The notes: a model not told the origin generated them from the letters alone. DNA of 64,000 nt from an uncultured Oscillospiraceae bacterium (GCA_947626345.1 CANQSF010000012.1:1-64000), one strand, 5' to 3'. Positions 17,921-27,884 are shown, counted from the first letter of the stretch. Made by a program: numbers and translations.

Positions 17921-20299
17921 ATGAATTACCACAAGGAATTTGCCGCCACGCCGGAGCTGCTGCATACCATGGACATGTACTGGCGGGCGTCCAACTATCT
18001 GGCGGCGGGGCAGCTGTATCTGCTCAGCGACCCGCTGCTGCGCCGGCCCCTGGCCGAGGCTGACTTCAAGCACAAGATCGTGGGCCACTGGGGCACCGTG
18101 CCGGGCCAGAACTTCATTTATACACATCTCAACCGGGTCATCCGGGCCTATGACCTGGACATGATCTACCTGTCCGGCCCCGGCCACGGGGGCAACGCCA
18201 TGGTGGCCCAGGACTGGCTGGACGGCAGCTACACCGAGATCTATCCCAACATCACCCGGGACGAGGCGGGCATGGAGAGGCTGTTCAAGCAGTTCTCCTT
18301 CCCCGGCGGCATCCCCTCCCACGTGGCCCCCGAGACCCCGGGCTCCATCCATGAGGGCGGCGAGCTGGGCTACTCCCTGGCCCATGCCTTCGGCGCGGTG
18401 GCGGATAACCCGGGCCTCATCGCCGCCTGCGTGGTGGGCGACGGCGAGGCGGAGACCGGCCCGCTGGCCACCTGCTGGCACCTGAACAAGTTCACGGACC
18501 CCCGCTCCGACGGGGCGGTGCTGCCCATCCTGCACCTGAACGGGTTCAAGATCGCCAACCCCACCGTCTTCTCCCGCATTCCCCGCGAGGAGCTGAAAAA
18601 GTTCTTCGAGGGCTGCGGCTGGACGCCCATCTTCGTGGAGGGGGACGACCCGGCGAAGATGCACCCGGCCATGGCCAGGGCGCTGGACACCGCCATCCGC
18701 TCCATCCTCCGCTTCCAGGAGACCGCCCGCAAGAACAACGACGGCAGCCGGGTGAAGTGGCCCATGATCGTGCTGCGCACCCCCAAGGGCTGGACCGGCC
18801 CCAAGGTGGTGGACGGGGCCAAGGTGGAGGGCTCCTTCCGGGCCCACCAGGTGCCCATCAGCGCCGACAGCGAGGAGCACCGGCGCATGATCGAGGACTG
18901 GCTGAGGTCCTACCATCCCGAGGAGCTGTTCGACGAAAACGGCGTGCCCGTCCAGGCCCTGCTGGATCTGCCCCCCAGGGGCAACGCCCGCATGGGCGCC
19001 AACCCCCACGCCAACGGCGGGCTGCTCTTGAAGGACCTGCGCATGCCCGATTTCCGGGACTACGCGGTGGACATCCCCGCCCCCGGCGCGGTGGAGGCGG
19101 AGGACATGCGCAAGCTGGGCGAGTTCGTGCGGGACATCTACGCCCTGAACGAGTCCGAGCGCAACTTCCGGGTCTTCGGCCCCGACGAGACGGCCTCCAA
19201 CCGCCTGAGCGCGGTGTTCGAGGTCACCGGCCGGGACTGGAACGCCGAGATAGAGCCGGACGACGAGTTTTTGTCCCAGGACGGCCAGGTCATGGACAGC
19301 GTGCTCTCCGAGCACGTGTGCGAGGGCATGCTGGAGGGGTATCTGCTCACCGGCCGCCACGGCTTTTTCAACTCCTACGAGGCATTCATCCGCATCGTGG
19401 ACAGCATGGTCTCCCAGCACGCCAAGTGGCTGAAGGTGTGCAACCAGCTGCCCTGGCGGCAGAAGATCGCCAGCCTGAACTACGTGCTGGCCTCCAACGT
19501 CTGGCAGCAGGACCACAACGGCTTCACCCACCAGGACCCCGGTTTCCTGGACCACGTGGCCAACAAGAAGGCGGACGTGGTGCGCCTGTACCTGCCCCCC
19601 GACGCCAACTGCCTTCTCTCCGTGTTCGACCACTGCATCCGCAGCCGGGACTACGTGAACGTGGTGGTGGCCAGCAAGCACCCCCGGCCCCAGTGGCTGA
19701 CCATGGACCAGGCCGTCAAGCACTGCACCGAGGGCATCGGCATCTGGCAGTGGGCCAGCACCGACGCCGGCCAGGAGCCGGACATCATCATGGCCTGCTG
19801 CGGCGACACCCCCACCCTGGAGACCCTGGCGGCGGTGACCATATTGCGGGACGCCTTCCCGGAGCTGAAGATCCGGGTGGTGAACGTGGTGGACCTGATG
19901 CGCCTGCAGGCGGACACCCAGCATCCCCACGGCCTCAGCGACCGGGATTACGACATGCTCTTCACCACCGACAAGCCCATCGTGTTCGCCTTCCACGGCT
20001 ATCCCAGCCTGATCCACGAGTTCACCTACCGGCGCAAGAACAAGAACCTCCACGTCCGGGGCTATATCGAGGAGGGCACCATCACCACGCCCTTCGACAT
20101 GCGGGTGCTCAACAACATCGACCGGTACCATCTGGTGCTGACGGCGCTGCAGAATCTGGACTGCCTGGGCAACCGGAGCGCCTTCCTTGCCCAGCAGATG
20201 AAGGACAAGCTGGTGGAGCATAAGCAGTATATCGCCAAATACGGCGTGGATATGCCGGAGGTGGCTGACTGGCGCTGGACCCCAGCGGCGGAAAAATAA
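17921..20299 (+). CDS. xfp: Xylulose-5-phosphate/fructose-6-phosphate phosphoketolase
   Basis: Thiamine-diphosphate enzyme that splits xylulose-5-P (or fructose-6-P) with phosphate to acetyl-P plus glyceraldehyde-3-P (or erythrose-4-P), feeding acetate and ATP formation. 792 aa, full family length. Recognisable: the N-terminal PGHGG loop, ThDP-binding [11 protein letters not shown] (about 180) followed by the conserved [12 protein letters not shown], and the C-terminal domain with [15 protein letters not shown] 17921 is preferred over ATG 17903 because GGAGGTGA (17908-17915) lies 5 nt upstream. It follows the PTS-IIC-like gene by 49 nt and ends at a dispersed repeat. Confidence 0.97.
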   Translation: MNYHKEFAATPELLHTMDMYWRASNYLAAGQLYLLSDPLLRRPLAEADFKHKIVGHWGTVPGQNFIYTHLNRVIRAYDLDMIYLSGPGHGGNAMVAQDWLDGSYTEIYPNITRDEAGMERLFKQFSFPGGIPSHVAPETPGSIHEGGELGYSLAHAFGAVADNPGLIAACVVGDGEAETGPLATCWHLNKFTDPRSDGAVLPILHLNGFKIANPTVFSRIPREELKKFFEGCGWTPIFVEGDDPAKMHPAMARALDTAIRSILRFQETARKNNDGSRVKWPMIVLRTPKGWTGPKVVDGAKVEGSFRAHQVPISADSEEHRRMIEDWLRSYHPEELFDENGVPVQALLDLPPRGNARMGANPHANGGLLLKDLRMPDFRDYAVDIPAPGAVEAEDMRKLGEFVRDIYALNESERNFRVFGPDETASNRLSAVFEVTGRDWNAEIEPDDEFLSQDGQVMDSVLSEHVCEGMLEGYLLTGRHGFFNSYEAFIRIVDSMVSQHAKWLKVCNQLPWRQKIASLNYVLASNVWQQDHNGFTHQDPGFLDHVANKKADVVRLYLPPDANCLLSVFDHCIRSRDYVNVVVASKHPRPQWLTMDQAVKHCTEGIGIWQWASTDAGQEPDIIMACCGDTPTLETLAAVTILRDAFPELKIRVVNVVDLMRLQADTQHPHGLSDRDYDMLFTTDKPIVFAFHGYPSLIHEFTYRRKNKNLHVRGYIEEGTITTPFDMRVLNNIDRYHLVLTALQNLDCLGNRSAFLAQQMKDKLVEHKQYIAKYGVDMPEVADWRWTPAAEK

Positions 20300-20335
20300 A
20301 AGCCTCAAGGGGAGGGACCGCGGCGCAGCCGCTCC

Positions 20336-20493
20336 TTATGGAGCCTCCCCTGTGTAAGGGGAGGTGCCGAGCAGCGCGAGGCGGAGGGGTTGATTCTATA
20401 GTGCGCTGCAACTAACACGCCTGGTCTAAAGAATCAATCCCCCAGTCAGCGCTTCGCGCTGACAGCCCCCTTTACACAAGGGGGCCTCCATAA
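20336..20493. repeat. Dispersed inverted-repeat element, copy 1 (158 bp)
   Basis: The ends are terminal inverted repeats beginning TTATGGAG and containing CCTCCCCTGTGTAAGG, versus a right end that reads the same way on the other strand with CCCCCTTGTGTAAAGG. The arms extend inward ~55 bp, through a GAGGCGGAGGGGTTGATTCT-type stretch that pairs with AGAATCAATCCCCC. Total structure is one large hairpin. It shares arms with 30521-30656 and separates xfp from prmA. Bases 20301-20335 look like a further decayed fragment. Confidence 0.8.
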
Positions 20494-20497
20494 TATG

Positions 20498-20537
20498 GGG
20501 CTGACGCCGGAGCCAGCCCCCTTTGCACAAGGGGGCC
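20498..20537. repeat. Partial third copy of the inverted-repeat element
   Basis: GCCCCCTTTGCACAAGGGGG (from 20516) is the right terminus of the same element, here forming its own short hairpin immediately upstream of the prmA ribosome binding site. Confidence 0.65.
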
Positions 20538-20559
20538 AATACGGTTGGAGTGAATTTTT

Positions 20560-21480
20560 ATGGCAAATTGGATCGAGGTCACCGTCCCCGCCCACGGGGA
20601 CCCGGAGGCAATGTGCGACACCCTGGCAGGCATGGGCCTGGAGGGGTTCGTCATCGAGGACGAGCGGGACTTCAAGGGCTTTCTGGAAAACAACACCCAG
20701 TACTGGGACTTCGTGGACGAGGAGCTGGAAAAGTCCATGGCGGGGACCAGCCGGGTGAAGTTCTGGCTGCCGGACGCGGACGAGAGCCGGGCCCTCATCG
20801 CGGACCTTTACGAGAAGGGGCTCCAGCCCGCGTCCCGCCCGGTGGCGGACGCGGACTGGGAGAACAACTGGCGGGACTACTACCAGCCCGTGGAGGCCGG
20901 GGAGAAGCTGGTGATCGTGCCCCAGTGGCAGGACTATGACGGGGACCGCACCCCGGTGAAGCTGGACCCGGGGCTGCTGTTCGGCACCGGGGACCACCCC
21001 ACCACCAGGATGTGCCTGGCTGAAGTGGAGCGGTACGCCGGGCCGGGGAAGCGGGTGCTGGACCTGGGCTGCGGCAGCGGCATCCTGGGCATCGCCGCGG
21101 CGGTGCTGGGGGCTGGGCCCATCGTGGCCGCCGACGTGGACGACAAGGCCCCGGACATCGTCCGGGACAACGCCCGGCTCAACGGCGTGGAGGACGCCTT
21201 CACCGTGTACGTGGGGGACGTGGTCGCCTCGGGAACGCTGCGGGCCCGGCTGGGCGCGGACTACGATCTGGTGCTGGCCAACATCGTGGCGGACGTGATC
21301 ATCCCCCTGGCCCCCTATGTGCCGGCCTTCCTGGCCCCGGACGGCGCGTTCGTCTGCTCCGGCGTCATCGACGGCCGCCAGGACGAGGTGGCCGCGGCCC
21401 TGGAGGCCGCGGGCCTTCGGATCGAAGAGCACCGCACCATGGAGGAGTGGCACTGCTTCCAGGCCCGGCGCAAAATGTGA
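20560..21480 (+). CDS. prmA: Ribosomal protein L11 methyltransferase
   Basis: SAM-dependent methyltransferase that trimethylates ribosomal protein L11. 306 aa, normal length. The N-terminal substrate-recognition domain (1-120) precedes the conserved FGTGDHPTTR (about 146-155), then SAM motif I DLGCGSGILGIAA (168-180), acidic motif II AADVDD and the NPPY-like catalytic segment LANIVADVI. ATG 20560 has a TTGGAG site at moderate distance. Its upstream region is made of repeat-element sequence, so the promoter is not obvious. Closed by the terminator at 21487. Confidence 0.95.
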   Translation: MANWIEVTVPAHGDPEAMCDTLAGMGLEGFVIEDERDFKGFLENNTQYWDFVDEELEKSMAGTSRVKFWLPDADESRALIADLYEKGLQPASRPVADADWENNWRDYYQPVEAGEKLVIVPQWQDYDGDRTPVKLDPGLLFGTGDHPTTRMCLAEVERYAGPGKRVLDLGCGSGILGIAAAVLGAGPIVAADVDDKAPDIVRDNARLNGVEDAFTVYVGDVVASGTLRARLGADYDLVLANIVADVIIPLAPYVPAFLAPDGAFVCSGVIDGRQDEVAAALEAAGLRIEEHRTMEEWHCFQARRKM

Positions 21481-21486
21481 GGATAT

Positions 21487-21517
21487 GCCCCTCTCGGCCG
21501 AGAGGGGCTTTCTTTTT
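21487..21517 (+). terminator. Terminator of prmA
   Basis: 10 bp stem GCCCCTCTCG/CGAGAGGGGC followed by TTTCTTTTT. Confidence 0.9.
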
Positions 21518-21594
21518 CCGGAAAGATGTGGTATACTGCTTCCATCTACCCATGATTTGTCGGCGTCCGGAGGACGCCGGGGAAGGAGGGAGCC

Positions 21595-22230
21595 GTGAAC
21601 AAGAAGGTAGCCGCGGGCGTAGCGGCGGTGATCCTGGCCGCCAGCGTAGGCGCCAACCGGGCCTTTGAGCCGTCGGAGCTGGTACATAGCGCGGAGTATC
21701 TGGCCCGGCACACCCAGCATGCCCCTGTCCGGCTGGCGGGGGAGGACCCCCTGGCGCAGCTGGAGGATTATGAGCGCATCTCCCTGCCCGACGCGGTGCG
21801 GGCCTGGTTCATCCGGCTGCCGGTGGCGGTGAAATCCACGCTGCTGCTGCCTCTGTGGGCGCTGGGCGCCATCCCGGCGGCGCTGCTGACGGCGCTGGGC
21901 CCGGTGTGGGGCGCCGTGCTGGGCTTTCTGGTCCAGATGGCGGTGCTGGCGGGGCTGTTCTGCCTGGTGTACAAGCTGCTGTTCCCCCACAAAAAGCTGA
22001 GGGAGCTGTTCCGGAAGAAGAACCTGAAGTGGCTGCTGCTGGCCGCCGTGACCCTGACCGCCGCCAATGTGCTGCTGGCCCAGCTGTGGACAGGCTGGCC
22101 GCTGCTGCGGACGGTGCTGCTGGCGGGCGTGGGCGCGCTGGTGCTGGGGCTTCTGTGGAAGAGGCTGTGCGGCATGTTCCAGGCCCCGGAGCCGGACGTG
22201 GTGCACACCCGGCTGATGCTGGACTACTGA
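21595..22230 (+). CDS. Integral membrane protein, unknown function
   Basis: 211 aa. An N-terminal hydrophobic stretch (4-20) is followed by a polar external or cytoplasmic section (22-75) and four membrane helices (about 82-100, 105-128, 143-162, 166-185); the tail is short and polar. GTG 21595 is selected because GGAAGGAGGG lies 4 nt upstream. Single-gene unit with a strong terminator at 22261. No family recognised. Confidence 0.7.
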   Translation: MNKKVAAGVAAVILAASVGANRAFEPSELVHSAEYLARHTQHAPVRLAGEDPLAQLEDYERISLPDAVRAWFIRLPVAVKSTLLLPLWALGAIPAALLTALGPVWGAVLGFLVQMAVLAGLFCLVYKLLFPHKKLRELFRKKNLKWLLLAAVTLTAANVLLAQLWTGWPLLRTVLLAGVGALVLGLLWKRLCGMFQAPEPDVVHTRLMLDY

Positions 22231-22260
22231 GAGGCGCAATTATTAAATTTTCCTTGGCCG

Positions 22261-22294
22261 GCGGGCTGTTGGAGCTTCCAACAGCCCGCTTTTT
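22261..22294 (+). terminator. Intrinsic terminator
   Basis: 12 bp stem GCGGGCTGTTGG/CCAACAGCCCGC, loop AGCTT, five T. Confidence 0.93.
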
Positions 22295-22341
22295 CCGGCT
22301 TTTTCGGCCGGCGCGCCCATTTTCCGCCGCCGGGGGCGGCG

Positions 22342-22371
22342 TTGACAAAAACCGGGCGAGCGGGGTATACT
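22342..22371 (+). promoter_or_regulatory. Promoter of the Mrp/two-component operon
   Basis: TTGACA (22342-22347), 18 nt spacer, TATACT (22366-22371). Confidence 0.8.
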
Positions 22372-22432
22372 GACACAGGATATCGCCGGGCGTGCGCGCC
22401 CGAAAACCCATGGAAAGACAGGAGCGAAGAGC

Positions 22433-23251
22433 ATGAGCGAGGAATGTTCCCATAATTGCGACAGCTGCGGCGCCGACTGCGCCCAGCGCCAGGGCCCGGC
22501 CAGCCTTTTGGAGCCGGTGAACGAGCTGTCCCGGATCGGCCGGGTCATCGCCGTGGTCAGCGGCAAGGGCGGCGTGGGCAAGAGCACCGTCACCTCCATG
22601 CTGGCGGTGGCCGCCGCCAAGAGCGGCAAGCGGGTGGGCATCCTGGACGCGGACATCACCGGTCCCTCCATCCCCACCGCTTTCGGCGTCCATGAGCGGC
22701 CCTACGGCACCGACCAGGGCATGCCCGCGCTGGTGAGCCGGCAGGGGATCCGGCTGATGAGCATCAACCTTCTTCTGGACAGCCAGACCGATCCGGTGGT
22801 CTGGCGGGGCCCGGTCATCGCCTCGGCGGTGAAGCAGTTCTGGACGGACGTGATCTGGGGCGAGCTGGATTATCTGTTCGTGGACATGCCCCCCGGGACC
22901 GGGGACGTGCCCCTGACGGTGTTCCAGTCCCTGCCGGTGAACGGCGTGGTGGTGGTCACCACTCCCCAGGAGCTGGTGGGCATGATCGTGGCCAAGGCCG
23001 TGAACATGGCCCGGATGATGGACGTGCCGGTGGTGGGCATGGTGGAGAACATGGCCTGGTACGAGTGCCCCTGCTGCGGGCAGAAGCTGCCCATCTTCGG
23101 CGAGAGCCATCTGCAGGCCATCGGCCAGAGCTTCGGCGTGGACAATCTGGCCAGCCTGCCCCTGGACCCGGCGGTGGCAACGCTGTTCGACCACGGCCAG
23201 GTGGAGGAGGCGGACATCTCCCGGCTGTGGGAGTTCGCCCAGAAGCTGTAA
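22433..23251 (+). CDS. Mrp/NBP35-family ATP-binding Fe-S carrier
   Basis: 272 aa cytoplasmic P-loop ATPase of the Mrp/ApbC/Nbp35 group, which holds and transfers [4Fe-4S] clusters to apoproteins. An N-terminal Cys cluster (C5, C9, C12, C16) resembles the Nbp35 extension; the deviant Walker A GKGGVGKS is at about 44-51, switch DADITGPSIP at about 72-81, and a CPCC pair near 216-219 is the bridging-cluster site. Anaerobes with many Fe-S enzymes, such as the hydrogenase here, use such carriers. First gene of an operon with the two-component pair (13 nt gap). Confidence 0.92.
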   Translation: MSEECSHNCDSCGADCAQRQGPASLLEPVNELSRIGRVIAVVSGKGGVGKSTVTSMLAVAAAKSGKRVGILDADITGPSIPTAFGVHERPYGTDQGMPALVSRQGIRLMSINLLLDSQTDPVVWRGPVIASAVKQFWTDVIWGELDYLFVDMPPGTGDVPLTVFQSLPVNGVVVVTTPQELVGMIVAKAVNMARMMDVPVVGMVENMAWYECPCCGQKLPIFGESHLQAIGQSFGVDNLASLPLDPAVATLFDHGQVEEADISRLWEFAQKL

Positions 23252-23264
23252 AGGGGCCGCCGGC

Positions 23265-23918
23265 ATGATACGTGTGCTGGTAGTGGAGGATGAGCGGCCC
23301 ATCTCCGATCTGATCCGCATGAGCCTGCAGAAGGCGGGGTACGAGTGCCGGTGCGTCTATGACGGACTGGCCGCCGCCGACGCGCTGGAGGCGGAGCGGT
23401 ACGATCTCATCCTGCTGGACGTGATGCTGCCCGGCGTGGACGGCTTCGCCCTGATGGACTATATCCGCCCCATGGGCATCCCCGTGATCTTCCTCACCGC
23501 GAAAAACTCGGTGGACGATCGGGTGAAGGGCCTGAAGATGGGGGCGGAGGACTATATCGTCAAGCCCTTCGAGGTCCTGGAACTGCTGGCACGGGTGGAG
23601 GTGGTGCTCCGCCGGTACAACAAGCTGGACGAGCTGCTGCACGTGGGCGGGCTGGACATCGACACCCGCTCCATGACCGTGTCCCGCAGGGGGGAGGACA
23701 TCCCCCTCACCGCCAAGGAGTATGAGCTGCTGCTCCTGTTCGCCCGCAATCCGGGGGTGGCCCTGTACCGGGAGACCATCTACGAGCGGGTGTGGGGCGG
23801 CGACTATATGAGCGGCAGCCGCACCGTGGACCTGCACGTGCAGCGGCTGCGGAAAAAAGTGGGCTGGGAGGACCGCCTGGTGGCCCTGCCTAAGGTGGGC
23901 TACCGGCTGGAAGCGTAA
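23265..23918 (+). CDS. OmpR/PhoB-family response regulator
   Basis: 217 aa. Receiver domain 1-115 with acidic pocket E8-D9, phosphoacceptor D52 (LLDVMLPG) and K102 region (DYIVKPFE); winged-helix DNA-binding domain about 127-217 (LTAKEYELLLLFARNPGVALYRETIYERVWG...RTVDLHVQRLRKKVG). Followed 4 nt later by its histidine kinase. The signal is unknown; the downstream lipoprotein could be part of sensing or an output. Confidence 0.96.
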   Translation: MIRVLVVEDERPISDLIRMSLQKAGYECRCVYDGLAAADALEAERYDLILLDVMLPGVDGFALMDYIRPMGIPVIFLTAKNSVDDRVKGLKMGAEDYIVKPFEVLELLARVEVVLRRYNKLDELLHVGGLDIDTRSMTVSRRGEDIPLTAKEYELLLLFARNPGVALYRETIYERVWGGDYMSGSRTVDLHVQRLRKKVGWEDRLVALPKVGYRLEA

Positions 23919-23922
23919 GAGA

Positions 23923-25320
23923 ATGAAGTTTCGCCTGCGGATGACGCTGTGCATCGTGATGCTCCTGGCCCTGGTGTTCGGGGCCGGGGGCAGCATGCTC
24001 ATATCCGTCTCCTTCCGGGAGAGCCTGGACAGCGAGCAGGCCCTGGCCGTGCGCAGTCATCGGGTGCTGGTCAACACCCTGGTGCTGGCCAACAACATCT
24101 CCGCCCAGACCGGCTACGCCGGGCTGGTGGATACCCTGCGCCAGCTGGACGGCCAGGGGGAGTCCATGTGGAGCGGCCTGCGGCTGACGGACGGGGAGAG
24201 GACGCTGTATCAGAGCGGGAGCCTGCCCTATGACAGCACCGCCGCGGCGGAGCCGGGAAAGTGCTACGTGCGCCTTTATGAGAACGAGGGCGTGGGCGTG
24301 CTGCAGGTGTCCGGCATGATCCAGGTGAACAGCGGCGCGACCCTCACCCTGGACGCGGGCTACAGCGTGTCCCATCTCTATTCCGTCCGCCAGATCCAGA
24401 TCGGCATCTATTACCGGCTGCTGGCGGCGGTGGTGGTGCTGGGGGCGGCGCTGAGCTGGGCGCTGTCGGTGCTGCTGACCCGGCCGCTGTATCAGCTGGG
24501 GCGGGTCACCCGCCAGATAGCGAACGGCAACCTCTCCAGCCGGGCCAACATCCGCTCCGGCGACGAGTTCGAGCAGCTGGCCGGGGATTTCAACCGCATG
24601 ACCGACCGGGTGGAGGAGGATATGGCCGCCCTGCAGGACGCCATGCGCCGGCAGGAGGAGTTCATGGGCTCCTTTGCCCACGAGCTGAAGACGCCCATGA
24701 CCTCCATCATCGGCTACGCCGATCTGCTGCGGGGCCAGGGGCTGTCGGAGGAGGACCAGCAGCGGGCCGCCAACTATATATTCTCCGAGGGCCGGCGGCT
24801 GGAGAGCCTGTCCCTGAAGCTGTTGGACCTGCTGGTACTGCGCAAGCGGGACTTCGCCCTGACGGAGGCGTCCCCCGCGGCGGTGATCCAGTCGCTGGTG
24901 AAGGTGCTGCGCCCCACGTTGGCGGAGCGGGACGTGACGCTCCAGTGCCGGTGCCAGCCGGGGCGGTGCCGGATGGAGCCGGACCTGGTGAAGAGCCTGG
25001 TGATCAACCTGATCGACAACGCCCGCAAGGCCATGGACGGGCCGGGGAACGTGTTCGTACTGTCGGAGATGACCGACGCCGGCTGCCGCATCCGGGTGGT
25101 GGACAACGGCCGGGGCATGCCCGCGTCGGAGATCAGCCGCATCACCGAGGCCTTTTACCGGGTGGACAAGTCCCGCTCCCGTGCCCAGGGCGGCGTGGGG
25201 CTGGGCCTGGCCCTGTGCCAGGAGATCGTGGGGCTGCATGAGGGGACCATGACCTTCCAGAGCGCCCAGGGCAAGGGCACCATCGTGACGGTGACGCTGA
25301 ACGGAGGCCGGACGCTATGA
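23923..25320 (+). CDS. Membrane sensor histidine kinase
   Basis: 465 aa partner of the preceding regulator. Two membrane helices (about 8-30 and 162-184) bracket an extracytoplasmic sensor of ~130 residues; HAMP follows (about 186-240), then HisKA with phospho-acceptor H253 (SFAHELKTPM), and HATPase_c with N box (NLIDNARKAM), G1 (DNGRGMP) and G2 (GGVGLGLAL). The stop overlaps the lipoprotein start by ATGA, showing translational coupling. Confidence 0.96.
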   Translation: MKFRLRMTLCIVMLLALVFGAGGSMLISVSFRESLDSEQALAVRSHRVLVNTLVLANNISAQTGYAGLVDTLRQLDGQGESMWSGLRLTDGERTLYQSGSLPYDSTAAAEPGKCYVRLYENEGVGVLQVSGMIQVNSGATLTLDAGYSVSHLYSVRQIQIGIYYRLLAAVVVLGAALSWALSVLLTRPLYQLGRVTRQIANGNLSSRANIRSGDEFEQLAGDFNRMTDRVEEDMAALQDAMRRQEEFMGSFAHELKTPMTSIIGYADLLRGQGLSEEDQQRAANYIFSEGRRLESLSLKLLDLLVLRKRDFALTEASPAAVIQSLVKVLRPTLAERDVTLQCRCQPGRCRMEPDLVKSLVINLIDNARKAMDGPGNVFVLSEMTDAGCRIRVVDNGRGMPASEISRITEAFYRVDKSRSRAQGGVGLGLALCQEIVGLHEGTMTFQSAQGKGTIVTVTLNGGRTL

Positions 25321-26183
25321 GAAGAAAGAAGGTCCTTTGGCTTCTGGTGACGGCGCTGGTGGTGGCCGGGTGCGCCCTGCTGCCGGAGGCGGTCCTGCGG
25401 GTACAGGATGTGCGCCTGGAGCGGGACGTGCAGACCCAGGACGTGGGGACGGTGGACCTGGAGCTGGTCACCGAGCTGAGCTTGGAGGACACGCTGTATC
25501 TGGTCCAGAACGTCCAGTCCCGGGTGACGCTGGAGCGGGGCCGGGAGCTGACGGAGCAGGAGGCGTCTGACGACGCGGTCAGGCTGCTGTCAGAGCTGTT
25601 TCTCGAGCAGCTGGGCAACTATGTGACTGTGACCACGACCCACGGCACGCCGCAGCTGTTCGTGGGCGAGGGCGGCGAGAGCGTGGTGCTGTGGCAGGTG
25701 GATGTGAATGGCTCCACCGCCGATCCCGCCGCCACGGGGTACGGCATCTATCCCCCCTGGGCGAACGAGTGGTACGATCCGGGGGACAGGCCCTTTGCCG
25801 CCACGATCCTGATAGACGAGCGCAGAGGCAGGGCGGTGGGCATGCGGATGCGCTGGAACGACATACCCACCGCCGACCCGGCGCCCACGGAGGGGCCGTA
25901 TCCGACGCCCGGGAGCGCGGCGGAGGACATGTTGGACCCGGCGGCGAAGCCGATGGTGGGATGGGACGATATCAGCGCCGAGGCCGCCTTCCAGAATCTG
26001 CGCGCGACGCTGATGTACGCCATGTTCTCGGACCTGATCCAGACCGACTATCCCTTTGACGGCGATCTGATCATGGAGGAGGACAGCCTGGTGTGGTACG
26101 TGACCACCAGCACCGGCGTGCGCTTCACCGTGCCCAGCACCTGGGACATGGAGCAGATCGCCGTCAATCCCTGGGACGGATGA
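25317..26183 (+). CDS. Lipoprotein coupled to a two-component system
   Basis: 288 aa. Signal peptide with a good lipobox (VVAGC, Cys19), so anchored outside the membrane. Mature region alternates charged beta-like and helical sequence; a proline-rich linker is present at about 195-205. No catalytic motif or family recognised. The ATGA overlap with the kinase gene suggests a sensor accessory or negative modulator of the kinase, but this is inference from position alone. Confidence 0.75.
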   Translation: MRRKKVLWLLVTALVVAGCALLPEAVLRVQDVRLERDVQTQDVGTVDLELVTELSLEDTLYLVQNVQSRVTLERGRELTEQEASDDAVRLLSELFLEQLGNYVTVTTTHGTPQLFVGEGGESVVLWQVDVNGSTADPAATGYGIYPPWANEWYDPGDRPFAATILIDERRGRAVGMRMRWNDIPTADPAPTEGPYPTPGSAAEDMLDPAAKPMVGWDDISAEAAFQNLRATLMYAMFSDLIQTDYPFDGDLIMEEDSLVWYVTTSTGVRFTVPSTWDMEQIAVNPWDG

Positions 26184-26190
26184 GACAGCA

Positions 26191-26232
26191 AAAAAGAAAA
26201 AAGGGCCGCGCGCCGTTTTGGCGCGCGGCCCT
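26191..26232 (-). terminator. Terminator of the ABC-F/DUF218/ilvA/ridA operon
   Basis: Stem GGGCCGCGCGCC/GGCGCGCGGCCC with T-rich run (CTTTTTTCTTTTTT) on the minus strand. Confidence 0.93.
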
Positions 26233-26246
26233 TCGCTGTCCGCGGA

Positions 26247-26621
26247 TCACTTCAGCTCCGCGATGACCTCGATCTCGCACAGGACCTGCTTGGGCAGCTC
26301 TTTCACCGCCACGCAGGAGCGGGCGGGCTTGCCGGTGAAGAACCGGCCGTACACGCCGTTGAAAGCGGCGAAGTCGCCCATGTCGGCCAAAAAGCAGGTG
26401 GTCTTCACCACGTCCTCGAAGGTGAGGCCGTTGGCCGCCAGGATGGCGCCCACGTTCTTGCAGGCCTGCTCGGCCTGCTCCTCGATGGTGGCGCCCACGA
26501 TGGAGCCGTCGGCGGGGGACAGGGGGATCTGGCCGGAGGCGAACAGCAGCCCGCCGGCGGCGATGGCCTGGGAGTAGGGGCCGATGGCGGCCGGCGCGTT
26601 GGGGGTAGAGGTCTTTTTCAT
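26247..26621 (-). CDS. ridA: RidA-family enamine/imine deaminase
   Basis: 124 aa, typical YjgF/YER057c/UK114 length. Hydrolyses the reactive 2-aminoacrylate/2-aminocrotonate made by PLP dehydratases such as threonine ammonia-lyase. Signature segments: GPYSQAI (14-20), ASGQIPL (28-34), the conserved Arg in KPARSCVAV (about 98-106) that binds carboxylate, and the LPK...CEIEVIA end. It sits 50 nt downstream of ilvA, exactly the enzyme that produces its substrate. Last gene of the operon. Confidence 0.95.
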   Translation of the reverse strand: MKKTSTPNAPAAIGPYSQAIAAGGLLFASGQIPLSPADGSIVGATIEEQAEQACKNVGAILAANGLTFEDVVKTTCFLADMGDFAAFNGVYGRFFTGKPARSCVAVKELPKQVLCEIEVIAELK

Positions 26622-26671
26622 ATCATGTCATCCTTTCGTCGTATCATGGTCTGTTATGGCAGCCCTGCGGC

Positions 26672-27865
26672 TCATTCGCCGAGCAGGGGATAGCCCTGGG
26701 AACGGAGCGCCTCCCGGATCTGGAACACGTGGGCCTCGTCCCGGGTCTCCAGCACCATGGACACGGTGCAGGAGGCCACGTCCGCCCGGGCGTCCTCCCG
26801 GGCGTGGCGGATGCTGACGATGTTGGCCCCGGTGCGGGATACGATCTGCAAAAGGCAGATGAGGCTGCCCGGCCGGTCCGGCACCCGGGTGGTGAGATCC
26901 ACGATCCGGCCGGACTTCACCAGGCCCGTGGTGATCACCCGGGACAGAGTGGTCACGTCCACGTTGCCGCCGGACACCACGCACACCGTCTTTTTTTCGG
27001 ACGCGTCCACCTTGTTGAACATACACGCGGCCACGCCGGTGGCGCCGGCGCCCTCCGCCACGGTCTTCTGATTTTCCATCAGCGACAGCATGGCGGCGCA
27101 GATCTCGTCCTCGGTGACGGTGACGATCCGGTCCACGTACTGCTGGCACAGCTGGAAGGTGAGCTTGCCGGGGGTGAGCACGTGGATGCCGTCGGCGACG
27201 GTGTCCCGGTCGGGGATGGTGACGATATGGCCCGCCCGGAGGGAGGCGGCCATGGACCCGGCGGCCTCGGCCTGCACGCCGATGACGCGGCAGGAGGGCT
27301 TCAGGGTCTTGACGGCCATGGCCACGCCGCTGATGAGCCCGCCGCCGCCCACGGGGCAGACCACCTGCTCCACGTCGGGCAGCTGCTCCAGGATCTCCAG
27401 GCCGATGGTCCCCTGGCCGGCGATCACATAGGGGTCGTCGAAGGGGTGGGCGAAGGTATAGCCGTGCTCCTCCGCCAAGCGGGCGGCCTCCCGGGCGGTG
27501 TCGTCGTATACCCCGGGCACCAGCACCACCTCCGCGCCGTAGCCGCGGGTGGCTTCCACCTTGCTGATGGGCGCGCCGGCGGGCATGCAGATCACCGACC
27601 GGATGCCCAGCCGGGAGGCGGACAGGGCGATGCCCTGGGCGTGGTTGCCGGCGGAGCAGGCGATGACGCCCCGGGCCGCCTCCTCGGGGCTGAGGGAGCG
27701 GATCTTGTTGTAGGCGCCCCGGAGCTTGAACGCGCCGGTGAGCTGCAGGTTCTCCGCCTTGATGTAGATGTTCTTCCCCAGCCGGGGGGCGTTCTCCAGG
27801 GGCGTGCGCCGGGCGATGCCCCGCAGCGCCGCCTGAGCGTCCAGGATCATGTCGAAGGTCAGCAT
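26672..27865 (-). CDS. ilvA: Threonine ammonia-lyase with ACT domain
   Basis: PLP enzyme converting threonine to 2-oxobutyrate and ammonia. 397 aa, matching the shorter catabolic-like class with a single C-terminal ACT-type domain (about 325-395; RVPDRPGSLICLLQIV) rather than the 500 aa biosynthetic form. PLP lysine K47 in GAFKLRGAYNK; glycine loop GGGGLISG. Located between a DUF218 protein (19 nt upstream) and ridA downstream. Whether it serves isoleucine synthesis or threonine fermentation cannot be told from sequence. Confidence 0.94.
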   Translation of the reverse strand: MLTFDMILDAQAALRGIARRTPLENAPRLGKNIYIKAENLQLTGAFKLRGAYNKIRSLSPEEAARGVIACSAGNHAQGIALSASRLGIRSVICMPAGAPISKVEATRGYGAEVVLVPGVYDDTAREAARLAEEHGYTFAHPFDDPYVIAGQGTIGLEILEQLPDVEQVVCPVGGGGLISGVAMAVKTLKPSCRVIGVQAEAAGSMAASLRAGHIVTIPDRDTVADGIHVLTPGKLTFQLCQQYVDRIVTVTEDEICAAMLSLMENQKTVAEGAGATGVAACMFNKVDASEKKTVCVVSGGNVDVTTLSRVITTGLVKSGRIVDLTTRVPDRPGSLICLLQIVSRTGANIVSIRHAREDARADVASCTVSMVLETRDEAHVFQIREALRSQGYPLLGE

Positions 27866-27884
27866 GGTCGCCTCATCCTTTCTT